Assembly: GCF_900961225.1 (NCBI RefSeq)
Contig: NZ_CAAHFN010000033.1
Location: 62,001-126,000 of the forward strand
Reading direction: 5' to 3'
Length of the DNA: 64,000 bases
From: Modicisalibacter radicis
Lineage (GTDB): Bacteria > Pseudomonadota > Gammaproteobacteria > Pseudomonadales > Halomonadaceae
The notes below the pieces were generated by a model. The model searched no databases, was not told where the DNA came from, and saw nothing but the letters and a program-made list of their open reading frames with translations. This document shows positions 38,880 through 47,478 of this stretch, piece after piece (positions within the stretch are counted from its first letter, which is position 1; each line of letters starts with the position of its first letter). The position numbers and the translations under genes are program-made.

Positions 38880-39872
38880 ATGGCCGATACCGACCGCGCC
38901 CAGCAGGCGCTCTATCACGCCTTCGTCGATCAGCAGTTGCACGCCTGGCTGGCGCGTCTTCCCGAACAGTTCGCACGCGGGCTGGACCGGCGCCGCCACG
39001 GCGACCTGCCGGGCTGGGCGAAGGCGGTTGCCAAGCTCCCCGAGCTGCCGGACGCCCGCGACGTGGCGCTCGATCGCGATACCGTGAGTGTCGACGTCGC
39101 GCTCGACGACGCCGACCGGCGGCGCTGCCACAACCTGCTCAAGGCGTTGATGCCGTGGCGCAAGGGCCCCTACCGGCTGGCCGGCATCGACATCGACAGC
39201 GAGTGGCGCTCGGACTGGAAGTGGCAACGCGTCGCCCCGCACCTGGCGCCGCTGGCGGGCCGCCGGGTGCTCGACGTCGGCGGCGGCAACGGCTATCACG
39301 CCTGGCGCATGGCCAGCGCCGGCGCGGCATTCGTGCTGGTGATCGACCCTTCGCCGCGCTTCTACTACCAGTTCCAGGCGGTGCGCCATTTCGTCGGTGG
39401 CGCCGACGGCGGGCGCACCCACTTCCTGCCGGCGGGCATCGAGGACGTTCCGGCCAACCTCGAGGCCTTCGACACGCTGTTCTCGATGGGCGTGTTCTAT
39501 CATCGTGCTTCGCCGCTCGATCACCTGCTGCAATTGCGCGGTGCCCTGCGCCCGGGGGGCGAACTGGTGCTGGAGACGCTGGTCGTCGAGGGTGATGCGA
39601 CGACGGTATTGATGCCCGGCGAGCGCTACGCGCGGATGCCCAACGTCTATTTCCTGCCCTCCTCGGCCGCTCTTTGCCACTGGCTGGAGCGCTGCGGCTT
39701 CACCAACGTGCGCGTCGTCGACGAGGCACCGACCAGTCTCGACGAGCAGCGCCGCACCGAGTGGATGACCTTCCAGTCGCTGGCCGACTTTCTCGACCCG
39801 GAAGATCGCACGCGCACCATCGAAGGGCATCCGGCGCCGCGTCGCGCGGTGATCGTCGCCAACAAGCCCTGA
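38880..39872 (+). CDS. cmoB: tRNA U34 carboxymethyltransferase CmoB
   Basis: Transfers the carboxymethyl group of carboxy-SAM to 5-hydroxyuridine-34, giving cmo5U. It has an N-terminal helical domain, then a Rossmann methyltransferase fold with RVLDVGGGNGYHAWRM (about residues 128-143), VLVIDPSPRFYYQF, FDTLFSMGVFYHR and PGGELVLETLV. 330 aa, close to the 323 of E. coli. Starts two bases after cmoA, so the two form an operon. CmoM, the methyl-ester-forming partner, is 8 kb away in this window. Confidence 0.95.
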   Translation: MADTDRAQQALYHAFVDQQLHAWLARLPEQFARGLDRRRHGDLPGWAKAVAKLPELPDARDVALDRDTVSVDVALDDADRRRCHNLLKALMPWRKGPYRLAGIDIDSEWRSDWKWQRVAPHLAPLAGRRVLDVGGGNGYHAWRMASAGAAFVLVIDPSPRFYYQFQAVRHFVGGADGGRTHFLPAGIEDVPANLEAFDTLFSMGVFYHRASPLDHLLQLRGALRPGGELVLETLVVEGDATTVLMPGERYARMPNVYFLPSSAALCHWLERCGFTNVRVVDEAPTSLDEQRRTEWMTFQSLADFLDPEDRTRTIEGHPAPRRAVIVANKP

Positions 39873-39946
39873 AACGCAGCGACCCGCCGGCGCCGCGAAC
39901 TGACGCCGACAGGGCGCTGTGACTTTCAGCGCGAGGCTTTTGCCGT

Positions 39947-41386
39947 CTACCTGCCCATCAGCTCGCGCACGTCCTTGGCTTCCCAGTGCGGGAAGTACTT
40001 GCGCACCAGGGCGTTGAGCTCGACCTCGAAAGCCTGCCAGTCGACTTCGCCGGGTGTGCTGTCACCCTCCAGTGCGCCACGCACCATCCCCGCGCCGACG
40101 GTGACGTTGGTCAGCCGGTCGATGACGATGAAGCTGCCGGTGCCGGGGCTCGCGCGGTAGTCGTCGACCGGGATCGGCGCGGTCAGCTCGACCCGGCAGC
40201 GGCCGATGGCGTTGAGGTTCAGCCGCTCGGCGCCGTGATGTTCGAGGGTGTTGACATCGACCTGGTAGTCGATGGCGCTGACCTGCCCGGTCAGGTCGCG
40301 GGTGGCGAGCTTCAGATCGTAGAGCTTGCCGGGCTCGAGTGCACTGTCGTGCATCCACACGATGTCGGCAACGAAGGCATTGGACAGCGCGATCTCGGCA
40401 TCGCCTTCCACCAGCCAGTCGCCCCGGGAGATGTCGATCTCGTCTTCCAGGGTGACGGTGATCGCCTGGCCCGGGTAGGCCACCTCGAGGTCGCCATCGA
40501 AGGTGACGATGCGCTCGACCTTGCTGGTCTTGCCGGAAGGCAGGGCACGAATGGCCTGGCCGGGGCGCAGGATGCCGGCGGCCAGCGTGCCGGCATAGCC
40601 GCGGAAGTCCAGATTGGGCCGGTTGACGTACTGCACCGGCAGGCGCAGGTCGGCGAGGTTGCTGTCGTGGATGATCTCGACCGTCTCGAGCAGTTCGAGC
40701 AGCGGCTCGCCTTGGTAGTTTTCTTGAAAGTACCAGGGCATGCGCTCGCTGGCGTTGACGACGTTGTCGCCCTCCAGCGCGGAGATCGGCACGAAGCGGA
40801 TGTCGCGGGCGTTGAGCTTGTCGGCGAGGCGCCGATACTCGGCGACGATCTCGTCGAAGCGCGCCTGGGAGTACTCGACCAGGTCCATCTTGTTGATGGC
40901 GATCACCAGGTGCTGGATGCCCAGCAGGTCGGCGATGAAGCTATGCCGCCTTGTTTGTGTCTGCACGCCATGGCGGGCGTCGATCAGGATCACCGCCAGG
41001 CTGGCGGTGGAGGCGCCGGTGGCCATGTTGCGGGTGTACTGCTCGTGGCCCGGGGTGTCGGCGATGATGAACTTGCGCCGGTCGGTGGAGAAGTACCGGT
41101 AGGCGACGTCGATGGTGATGCCCTGCTCGCGCTCGGACTGCAGCCCGTCGACCAGCAGCGCCAGGTCGACCTTGTCGCCGGTGGTGCCGCTGGTCCTGGA
41201 GGCCTGGGTGATCGCGGCGAGCTGATCCTCGTAGATCATCTTGGAGTCGTGCAGCAGCCGGCCGATCAGCGTCGACTTGCCGTCGTCGACGCTGCCGCAG
41301 GTGATGAAGCGCAGCAGGTCCTTGTTCTCGTGTTCCTGGAGGTAGGCTTCGATGTTCTCGGCGATGAGGGCTGATTGATGTGACAT
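39947..41386 (-). CDS. cysN: Sulfate adenylyltransferase subunit 1 (GTPase) CysN
   Basis: EF-Tu-like GTPase that drives ATP sulfurylase in sulfate assimilation. G1 is [15 protein letters not shown] (about 32-46), G3 is [13 protein letters not shown], and G4 is NKMDL. Domains II and III follow. 479 aa with no C-terminal APS kinase, so it is CysN and not the fused CysNC of Pseudomonas. Normally it follows cysD immediately; here about 490 bases separate them, filled by a four-helix-bundle gene and two heptamer arrays. AGGA ahead of the ATG at 41386. Confidence 0.95.
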   Translation of the reverse strand: MSHQSALIAENIEAYLQEHENKDLLRFITCGSVDDGKSTLIGRLLHDSKMIYEDQLAAITQASRTSGTTGDKVDLALLVDGLQSEREQGITIDVAYRYFSTDRRKFIIADTPGHEQYTRNMATGASTASLAVILIDARHGVQTQTRRHSFIADLLGIQHLVIAINKMDLVEYSQARFDEIVAEYRRLADKLNARDIRFVPISALEGDNVVNASERMPWYFQENYQGEPLLELLETVEIIHDSNLADLRLPVQYVNRPNLDFRGYAGTLAAGILRPGQAIRALPSGKTSKVERIVTFDGDLEVAYPGQAITVTLEDEIDISRGDWLVEGDAEIALSNAFVADIVWMHDSALEPGKLYDLKLATRDLTGQVSAIDYQVDVNTLEHHGAERLNLNAIGRCRVELTAPIPVDDYRASPGTGSFIVIDRLTNVTVGAGMVRGALEGDSTPGEVDWQAFEVELNALVRKYFPHWEAKDVRELMGR

Positions 41387-41400
41387 AGCAAGATCCTGAG

Positions 41401-41428
41401 CTGTAAGCCGTAAGCTTTAAGCGGTAAG
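41401..41428. repeat. Heptamer array E (left flank of the four-helix-bundle gene)
   Basis: Four units CTGTAAG, CCGTAAG, CTTTAAG, CGGTAAG, then TAAACCCC. The first three units match, in order, the reverse complement of array 2 in pair D. The orientation is inverted relative to array F. Confidence 0.8.
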
Positions 41429-41459
41429 TAAACCCCAACCGCTGCTTGCGGCGTTGCGT

Positions 41460-41804
41460 CTATTCGTTGTCCAGGGTGGCGATCAAGCCAGCGAGCATGG
41501 AGGAGATTTCGCGCGTTTCCTGTAGCCATTCACGGCCTTTGTCCTGAGATATGTAATCGATTTCCATGCCGATATAGATCTGGGTGCGTAATTCGGAACA
41601 CGAGCCGCGCGCGATAACCAGAAAGTGGCGCTTATCCTTCGTCGAAGACCGGCTCATGCCTTCAGCGATGTTGCTGGGGACCGATAAGCCTGAACGCGTG
41701 ATCTGATCCTTGAAACCGAAGTCACGTAAATCCCGCAGGGTCTTATAAAGCTCGGCCGATAGCCTGGCTGAGCGCTTCCAGACCCGGAGTTTCTCGAAAT
41801 TTAT
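41460..41804 (-). CDS. Four-helix-bundle protein (S23/IVS type, Avd-like) with apparent ATA start
   Basis: 114 aa. INFEKLRVWKRSARLSAELY at the start and GLSVPSNIAEGMSRSS in the middle are hallmarks of the four-helix-bundle family (TIGR02436) known from 23S rRNA intervening sequences and related to Avd of diversity-generating retroelements. The C-terminus (ELRTQIYIGMEIDYIS) also fits. GGAGG lies 8 bases upstream of codon ATA at 41802-41804, exactly where the family's Met is expected; the first in-frame ATG (41657) would lose the first half. It sits between cysD and cysN, flanked by inverted heptamer arrays E and F. Function of such stand-alone genes is unknown. ATA may be a rare start or a decayed ATG. 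Confidence 0.75.
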   Translation of the reverse strand: MNFEKLRVWKRSARLSAELYKTLRDLRDFGFKDQITRSGLSVPSNIAEGMSRSSTKDKRHFLVIARGSCSELRTQIYIGMEIDYISQDKGREWLQETREISSMLAGLIATLDNE

Positions 41805-41822
41805 GGCGGCGTCCTCCGGGCT

Positions 41823-41850
41823 GCTTAAAGCTTATGGCTTACAGCTTACG
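41823..41850. repeat. Heptamer array F (right flank of the four-helix-bundle gene)
   Basis: Four units GCTTAAA, GCTTATG, GCTTACA, GCTTACG, inverted relative to array E. Read on the minus strand it ends CTTTAAG then CAGCCCGG, resembling the CAACCCC edge of pair D. It lies between the cysD stop and the ribosome site of the four-helix-bundle gene. Confidence 0.8.
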
Positions 41851-41874
41851 GCTTTCCAGCGCGCCTACGGCGCG

Positions 41875-42786
41875 CTAGAAGTATCCCTCGCGCTTCTTCC
41901 GTTCCATCGACCCCGCCTGATCGTGATCGATGGCGCGGCCCGAGCGTTCGCTGGTGCGGGTCAGCAGCATCTCCTGGATGATCTCGGGCAGCGTGGCGGC
42001 CTTGGATTCCACCGCGCCGGTGAGCGGGTAGCAGCCCAGGGTGCGGAAGCGCACCCACTTCTCTTCGGGCACTTCACCTTCCTCGAGCGGAAGACGCTCG
42101 TCGTCGACCATGATCTGCATGCCGTCGCGCTCGACCACCGGGCGCGGGGCGGCGTAGTACAGCGGCACGATGGGGATCGATTCCAGATAGATGTACTGCC
42201 AGATGTCGAGCTCGGTCCAGTTGGAGAGCGGGAACACGCGGATCGATTCGCCCTTGTTGATCTTGGCGTTGTAGATGTTCCACAGCTCGGGGCGCTGGTT
42301 CTTGGGGTCCCAGCGGTGGTACTTGTCGCGGAACGAGTAGACCCGCTCCTTGGCCCGCGAGGCCTCCTCGTCGCGCCGCGCGCCGCCGAAGGCGGCGTCG
42401 AAGCCGTACTTGTCCAGCGCCTGCTTGAGCGACTGGGTCTTCATCACGTCGGTGTACTTGGCGCTGCCGTGCTCGAAGGGGTTGATGCCCGCCGCGCGGC
42501 CCTCCTCGTTGATGTGCTCGATCAGTTCCATGCCCACCTCCTGGGCCATGCGATCGCGGAACTCGATCATCTCGCGGAACTTCCAGGTGGTGTTGACGTG
42601 CATCAGCGGGAACGGCGGCGTGCCCGGGTAGAAGGCCTTGCGCGCCAGGTGCAGCATCACCGAGGAGTCCTTGCCGATGGAATACAGCATCACCGGGTTG
42701 CGAAACTCGGCGGCCACTTCACGGATGATGTGGATCGACTCGGCTTCAAGCTGCTTCAAGTGGGTCTGGCGTTCGGGGGAAAGCAT
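41875..42786 (-). CDS. cysD: Sulfate adenylyltransferase subunit 2 CysD
   Basis: Catalytic ATP-sulfurylase subunit of the PAPS-reductase family. The PP-loop-like [20 protein letters not shown] (about residues 28-47) binds [19 protein letters not shown] and [11 protein letters not shown] are conserved. The C-terminus KREGYF is typical. 303 aa from the ATG at 42786, matching E. coli (302). Normally overlaps or abuts cysN; here they are separated by the inserted four-helix-bundle unit, which could lower cysN expression. Confidence 0.95.
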   Translation of the reverse strand: MLSPERQTHLKQLEAESIHIIREVAAEFRNPVMLYSIGKDSSVMLHLARKAFYPGTPPFPLMHVNTTWKFREMIEFRDRMAQEVGMELIEHINEEGRAAGINPFEHGSAKYTDVMKTQSLKQALDKYGFDAAFGGARRDEEASRAKERVYSFRDKYHRWDPKNQRPELWNIYNAKINKGESIRVFPLSNWTELDIWQYIYLESIPIVPLYYAAPRPVVERDGMQIMVDDERLPLEEGEVPEEKWVRFRTLGCYPLTGAVESKAATLPEIIQEMLLTRTSERSGRAIDHDQAGSMERKKREGYF

Positions 42787-42877
42787 CTCGGCTTGCGACC
42801 TCTCTAAGCAATGGATCCCCGCCTCCCCAGCGTGAAAAGGCCACACCGGATCCGGACGCGGGAAAGCGAACGGAGAT

Positions 42878-42943
42878 ACGGTACCCAGCGAGCAATGATA
42901 ACGTCAAAGAATTAAGAAACATTCCTTAATCGCATTAAGGAAT
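42878..42943 (-). promoter_or_regulatory. Probable cysD promoter with an upstream palindrome
   Basis: On the minus strand, TTGACG (42902-42907) and TACCGT (42878-42883) are spaced by 18 bases, about 90 bases ahead of the cysD start. Immediately upstream of the -35 region is a perfect 9-5-9 inverted repeat (ATTCCTTAA / TTAAGGAAT, 42921-42943), well placed for an activator such as CysB. The palindrome also touches the end of cpdA and could act as its transcript end instead. Confidence 0.45.
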
Positions 42944-42944
42944 A

Positions 42945-43679
42945 TCAACTGTCGATACGTTCGACCCAGGTAGTGATCCCCGCCGCCTCCAGGTCGATCA
43001 CGCGCAACCCCGGCCGCGAGGCCTCGTCGATGGCGAACTCGGGCGAGCCGGCGAGGAACTGGTCGGCGGTCGCCGGGCAGCCGTAGATGACGATCTCGCC
43101 CTGCCCCGAGGCATGCCGCGCGGTGTAGGCCTGGTGGATGTGCCCGAACAGGATCGCCCGCACCTGCGCGTAGGCGGCGAGGGTCTGCCAGAAGGCCTCG
43201 CGGTCGGCCAGGCCGATGGCATCCATCCATGCCGAGCCCACCTCGACCGGCGGGTGGTGCAGCGCCAGCAGGGTGGGACGGTCGTCGTCCTCCAGGGCGT
43301 AGGCCAGCGTCTGCAACTGGACCTGACCGAGCTCGCCATGGGCCTGGCCGTTGACGTGCGAATCGAGCAGCAGCAGACGCCATTCGCCCAGGTCGACCTC
43401 GTCGAGCAGCTCACGCTCCTCGGCCATGTACTGCGGCCGGTCGTGGTTGCCGGGCAGCCAGAACCAGGGGCAGTCGAGCGCAGAGAACGCTTCGGCGGCA
43501 TGGCGATAGGAGGCCGGTGACTCGTCCTGGCTGATGTCGCCGGTCACCAGCAGCAGATCGGGTCGCAGCGAGCGCGCCCGTTCGAGTACCGCGTGAAGCT
43601 GGCGATACGGCACGCCCATCCGCGAGCGTGCCGCGGGATCGGCATGCAGGTGGCAATCGGTGACTTGAACCAGCCGCAT
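42945..43679 (-). CDS. cpdA: 3',5'-cyclic-AMP phosphodiesterase CpdA
   Basis: Metallophosphoesterase (class III) that hydrolyses cAMP. All metal motifs are present: QVTDCHLHAD, LVTGDISQDES, LPGNHDRPQ, ALHHPPV and FGHIHQAYT. 244 aa from the ATG at 43679 (MRLVQVTD). Follows DUF1249 and nudF on the same strand in the E. coli gene order (nudF-yqiB-cpdA), but here yqiA-parE no longer follow. Confidence 0.93.
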   Translation of the reverse strand: MRLVQVTDCHLHADPAARSRMGVPYRQLHAVLERARSLRPDLLLVTGDISQDESPASYRHAAEAFSALDCPWFWLPGNHDRPQYMAEERELLDEVDLGEWRLLLLDSHVNGQAHGELGQVQLQTLAYALEDDDRPTLLALHHPPVEVGSAWMDAIGLADREAFWQTLAAYAQVRAILFGHIHQAYTARHASGQGEIVIYGCPATADQFLAGSPEFAIDEASRPGLRVIDLEAAGITTWVERIDS

Positions 43680-43808
43680 CGTACGTTCACTCCATGGCTC
43701 GCAAGAGCGTGTATACCCGCCAGACGGCATGGCGTTCCGGCCGAGGGCTTGAAGACGAGAGGGAAATCAGTCGGCAGCCACGCGCCGTTCGCGGCCTGCC
43801 GGGCGCCA

Positions 43809-44255
43809 TCAACGCGTCGTCGAGAGGTCCGTCGCGCGGCCGTGCGCCAGACCGTGTTCGAGCCACTCGCCCAGGAACCGGTTGAGCTGGAGTTTCTCGT
43901 CGGGCTGATGCATGCGCGGATTGGGGTAGCGGTAACGCCCGCTGAAGTGGCGCTGGCGCTGAAAGTCGGTGACCTCGGCCATGCGCACGTCGTGATAGAG
44001 ATGCACGTTCATGCGCGGCGAATCGATGATGCCGTCGAGCACCCCGGTCTGAGCCACCCGCACGATGGTCGTGTAGGGCGCACGCTCGGCGACTTCCAGC
44101 CACAGCGTGCCGAAACAGCCCGCCGCGCCGTTCAGCGGCACCTCGCGCACCTCGCCGGCCTGCAGCTCGCCCAGCAATCGCGTCAGGCGCAGATAGTTGG
44201 CGGTACATTCGCCCTGCAGCGTTTTCAAATCGGTGACATACGCGGTTCTGGCCAC
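43809..44255 (-). CDS. yqiB: DUF1249 family protein (YqiB)
   Basis: 148 aa protein of unknown function. The family pattern is seen in YVTDLKTLQGECTANYLRL and in NVHLYHDVRMAEVTDFQRQR, with YPNPRMHQPDEKLQLNRFL near the C-terminus. Starts three bases after the nudF stop and is followed by cpdA, the conserved gammaproteobacterial neighbourhood. No membrane segments or signal peptide. Confidence 0.88.
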   Translation of the reverse strand: MARTAYVTDLKTLQGECTANYLRLTRLLGELQAGEVREVPLNGAAGCFGTLWLEVAERAPYTTIVRVAQTGVLDGIIDSPRMNVHLYHDVRMAEVTDFQRQRHFSGRYRYPNPRMHQPDEKLQLNRFLGEWLEHGLAHGRATDLSTTR

Positions 44256-44258
44256 GGC

Positions 44259-44891
44259 TTATCTCCTTGCTCGCAGTGAGGCCCGCTCGCGTGTCAGCCA
44301 GAGGAAGGCGATCAGACACATGGCGTTATCCAGCCGCCCCGCCTCGAACAACTCCCTGGTGCGGGCGAACGGCAGCACATGCACCTGAATGTCCTCGTCC
44401 TCTTCCTCCAGACCATGCACGCCGCCCAGCTCGCGGCTGTCGACGAGCCCGCAGAACAGCGTGACGCGTTCGTCGCTGCCCCCGGGACTGGGGTAATAGC
44501 TGTACAGCTCGATCAGCTCCTCGATGTGACAGCCCGCTTCCTCCACGGCTTCGCGGCGCGCCACCTCGGCCGGGTTCTCGCCGGGCTCGACCAGCCCGGC
44601 AACGGGCTCGAGCTTCCAGGGGCTGTGCGGGTCGTCAAGCGCTCCGGCACGAAGCTGCTCGACCAGCACGACGCTGTCGCGTTCGATATCGTAGAGTAGC
44701 ACGCCGACCGCATCGCGGCGCACGTGCACCTCGCGGTCGAGCACACGGCTCCAGCCGCCGTGAAAAAGGCGATGGCGCAGGTGGCGACGCTCGAGGCTGA
44801 AGAAACCTCGGTAGAGCGACTCGGTTTCCAGCCGCTCGACATCGGCGCCGGTAAAGCGCGCGACGGCCTGCGAGTTGTCATCGTCGGTCAT
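44259..44891 (-). CDS. nudF: ADP-ribose pyrophosphatase NudF
   Basis: Nudix enzyme that splits ADP-ribose into AMP and ribose-5-phosphate. The Nudix box is in AGLVEPGENPAEVARREAVE-EAG (about residues 97-119). The N-terminal dimerisation region (VERLETESLYRGFFSLERR) and the SYYPSPGGSDERV loop are typical of the NudF group. 210 aa from the ATG at 44891, which has GGAGA five bases upstream. First gene of nudF-DUF1249-cpdA. Confidence 0.92.
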   Translation of the reverse strand: MTDDDNSQAVARFTGADVERLETESLYRGFFSLERRHLRHRLFHGGWSRVLDREVHVRRDAVGVLLYDIERDSVVLVEQLRAGALDDPHSPWKLEPVAGLVEPGENPAEVARREAVEEAGCHIEELIELYSYYPSPGGSDERVTLFCGLVDSRELGGVHGLEEEDEDIQVHVLPFARTRELFEAGRLDNAMCLIAFLWLTRERASLRARR

Positions 44892-45024
44892 GGACTCTCC
44901 AATCGGCCGGGTCTGACCCGGGCGCGGGCACAATGCGCCCCATTATCCCGGGCCGGTGGCCGGATTCCAAGTCGCGTCCCGGCAAGGATGCCGCCGTTCA
45001 CCGCCATGCGAGACTGGGTCTGGC

Positions 45025-45083
45025 TCGTGGAAAGGAACCTGCTCCCGACAGATTGCGGGCTTCGTCGCGAATGCATTCGCTTC
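45025..45083. repeat. REP-like intergenic repeat downstream of the TPR gene
   Basis: Contains the palindromic core GCGAATGCATTCGC (45067-45080) and a GGAAC-TGCTCCCGACAGATTGCGGGC tract, a style of repeat frequent in Pseudomonas and Halomonas intergenic DNA. It abuts the stop codon of the TPR gene. Confidence 0.5.
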
Positions 45084-45728
45084 CTACTTGCCCTGGCCGA
45101 GTTCAGCCAGCAACTGGCGGATCTCCTCGCGCAGCCCCGCATCGGAAGCATCCCGCCCCGGGCGCCCGGGTGCCGCCTCGGCACGCCGGGCATACTCGAG
45201 CGCCGCGGCGTCACGGCCCTGCTCGTGCAGGTAGTCGGCGTAGAAATACAGCGTGTCGATGCCTTGCGGGCGGATCTCCACGGCTTTCTCGAGCAGTCGC
45301 TCGGCCTTCTCGTCATCGCCGAAGCCGACCGGCCAGCCCGGCACCCTGGCGTAGAGCGTGCCCAGGGTCACGTAGGCCGAACCGTCATCGCCACGGGAAT
45401 CGAGTTCGATCGCCCTTTCGAGCGCCGTACGCGCCTGCTTGGCCAGCCCCAGGGCACCCAGCCCGCCCTGGGCGCGCGCCTGCGAGGCCAGGATGATGCC
45501 CTGCCAGGTCAGCACCCGGGCATCGTCGGATTGTGCCGTCGCCAGTTGGTCGGCGTCGCCGGCCAGTTGCGCGAAGGCCTTTTCCTGCGCGTCCCCCTGC
45601 ATATGGTAATTGATCTGCGCCCAGCGCTTGATCAGCGGATAGACCGGGTCGGGCTGCGCCATGGCGGCCCCGGCGGTTACCAACGTGGCGGCCAGCACGG
45701 CCGCTTTCAGCAGGCGTTTACAAAGCAT
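45084..45728 (-). CDS. Exported TPR-like protein
   Basis: 214 aa. A clear signal peptide (MLCKRLLKAAVLAATLVTAGAAMA, rewritten by positions 1-24) ends before QPDPVYPLI. The mature part has several helical tetratricopeptide-like repeats: ARTALERAIELDSRG, AERLLEKAVEIRPQGI and AALEYARRAEAAPG. A GAGGAG site precedes the ATG at 45728. Probably a periplasmic scaffold; no specific function can be assigned. Alone on the minus strand, 190 bases upstream of nudF. Confidence 0.75.
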   Translation of the reverse strand: MLCKRLLKAAVLAATLVTAGAAMAQPDPVYPLIKRWAQINYHMQGDAQEKAFAQLAGDADQLATAQSDDARVLTWQGIILASQARAQGGLGALGLAKQARTALERAIELDSRGDDGSAYVTLGTLYARVPGWPVGFGDDEKAERLLEKAVEIRPQGIDTLYFYADYLHEQGRDAAALEYARRAEAAPGRPGRDASDAGLREEIRQLLAELGQGK

Positions 45729-45945
45729 CGTTCGACTCCTCGACAGGTCCGCCTCGACGGCGGTGAAACGAGCCAGGCGGCTCGTCGCGTATCCCACTGT
45801 CCAGCAACATAACGAACGTTTGTATGATTCACTATGCGGTCTTCGTCGAATCCCGCCTGCAGCTTGGCCTCGACCGCCGGGTTGCGTAGGCTGGCCGGAT
45901 CACCGCAACCGCCATGACGATCCGACTATCATGAAAGGCCGCAAC

Positions 45946-46476
45946 ATGACGCGCTGGCGCGATCCCGCCAAGGATCCGCGCCAGGAAGCCAAGAGCAACC
46001 TGATCACCCCCGAAGGCCATGCCCGGCTCAGCGGCATCCTCGATCACCTGTCGCGGGTACGCCGGCCCGAGATCTCGGCCAAGGTCGGCGAGGCCGCGGC
46101 GCTGGGCGATCGCAGCGAGAACGCCGACTACACCTACAACAAGAAGGAACTCAACCGGGTCATCGCGCGCATCCGCTACCTGGGCAAGCGGCTCGACGAA
46201 CTGCAGGTGGTCGACCGGCTGCCGGCGGATACCGGGCGCGTGTATTTCGGGGCCTTCGTCACCCTGGAAGACGAGGACGGCGAGGAGCTGGCAATCCGCA
46301 TCGTCGGCCACGACGAGACCGATACCGCCAGGCGCTGGATCAGCGTCGACGCGCCGCTGGCCCGCGCCCTGCTCGGCAAGGCGCTCGACGACGAGGTCAC
46401 GGTCGCCGCGCCGGGCGGCGAGACGCACTACATCGTCACCGCCATCGACTATCGCGATCCCGGCGCCAGCCGCTAG
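45946..46476 (+). CDS. greB: Transcription elongation factor GreB
   Basis: Rescues backtracked RNA polymerase by stimulating transcript cleavage through the secondary channel. The N-terminal coiled coil carries ALGDRSENADYTYNKK, with the acidic tip residues needed for cleavage. The C-terminal FKBP-like domain contains ARRWISVDAPLARALLGK and is longer than GreA at this point, favouring GreB. 176 aa from ATG 45946 (MTRWRDPAKD); ATG at 45931 would add five residues. Convergent with rsmC, with only three bases between the stops. Confidence 0.92.
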   Translation: MTRWRDPAKDPRQEAKSNLITPEGHARLSGILDHLSRVRRPEISAKVGEAAALGDRSENADYTYNKKELNRVIARIRYLGKRLDELQVVDRLPADTGRVYFGAFVTLEDEDGEELAIRIVGHDETDTARRWISVDAPLARALLGKALDDEVTVAAPGGETHYIVTAIDYRDPGASR

Positions 46477-46479
46477 TCG

Positions 46480-47478
46480 TCAGCGGCGAATCGCCCGATA
46501 CACGCGAAAGCGCCGGTCGTCGGCGAGAATCGAGAAGCGCCCGAAGGCCGCCTCGAGGCGGTCGGGATAGGGCAGAAACGCATTGGCCACCAACAGCAGG
46601 CTGCCGCCACGCTCGAGCCGCTCGGGCGCCTCGGCGATCAGCCGCGCCGCCGGGCCGTAGTCGATCGCCCGCTCCTGATGGAAGGGTGGATTGCTGACGA
46701 TGGCGGCGAAGCGTTCCCCATCGGCCAGCCCGTCATAGACATCGCTCTGCACCACCGTGCCTTCCAGCGCGTTGGCGGCCAGCGTGCGCCGCGTCGCCTC
46801 CACGGCGAAGGCGCTGACGTCGAGCGCGGTGACCTCGGCGCCGCGCTGTGCCAGGCTGGCGGCGATGATGCCGTCGCCACAGCCGACATCGAGCACGCGC
46901 TCGCCCCGGCGACCCAGTTCATGGGGCAGGTTCTCGAGCAATAGTCGCGTGCCGTCATCCAGCTTGCCGTGGCCGAACACCCCGGGGTGGCTGGCCAGCG
47001 CGAGCCCGGCCGCCTCGAAGCGCTGCCAGACCGCATCGGGGTCCAGCGCGACCGGCCCGACGCGCGTCTCGAACAGCGTGCTGCGGCGCGCGCTGTCGAG
47101 CTTGCGGCAGCCCAGGCCCAGTGCCGCCAAGACCTTGAGCACCCGCTTGATGCCGCCCTGGTTCTCGCCCACCACCTGTAGCGGCGTGCCCTCGGGAAGC
47201 CGGCGGCATAGCGCCAGCAGCCACCATTCGCCCAGGGCATGGGTCTTGGGCCAGAACAGCACGGCACCGGGCGGCGTGTCGAGCCGGGGCTCGAGCGAGT
47301 CGTATGCCGTCAGGCCAACCGCCCGCCATTGTCGAGCCAGCGTGAGGTCGGCGCTCCACAGCGGCCCCGGCGCCTGCGTCGTCAACCAGGGATCGGCCGG
47401 CGGCGCGACCCACAGCCAGCCGCGGTAATCGCCGGATTGGCGCTCGAGCAACTGGCAGACGGGCGTCGTCGCGCTCAT
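46480..47478 (-). CDS. rsmC: 16S rRNA m2G1207 methyltransferase RsmC
   Basis: Two tandem Rossmann domains: the N-terminal one is catalytically dead, the C-terminal one binds SAM through VLDVGCGDGIIAASLA. The catalytic motif is IVSNPPFHQ (NPPFH), characteristic of RsmC. GENQGGIKRVLKVL in the N-terminal half is also a family mark. 332 aa from the ATG at 47478, which overlaps the stop of the upstream cmoM as ATGA, so both rRNA and tRNA methyltransferases are made from one transcript. Confidence 0.92.
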   Translation of the reverse strand: MSATTPVCQLLERQSGDYRGWLWVAPPADPWLTTQAPGPLWSADLTLARQWRAVGLTAYDSLEPRLDTPPGAVLFWPKTHALGEWWLLALCRRLPEGTPLQVVGENQGGIKRVLKVLAALGLGCRKLDSARRSTLFETRVGPVALDPDAVWQRFEAAGLALASHPGVFGHGKLDDGTRLLLENLPHELGRRGERVLDVGCGDGIIAASLAQRGAEVTALDVSAFAVEATRRTLAANALEGTVVQSDVYDGLADGERFAAIVSNPPFHQERAIDYGPAARLIAEAPERLERGGSLLLVANAFLPYPDRLEAAFGRFSILADDRRFRVYRAIRR

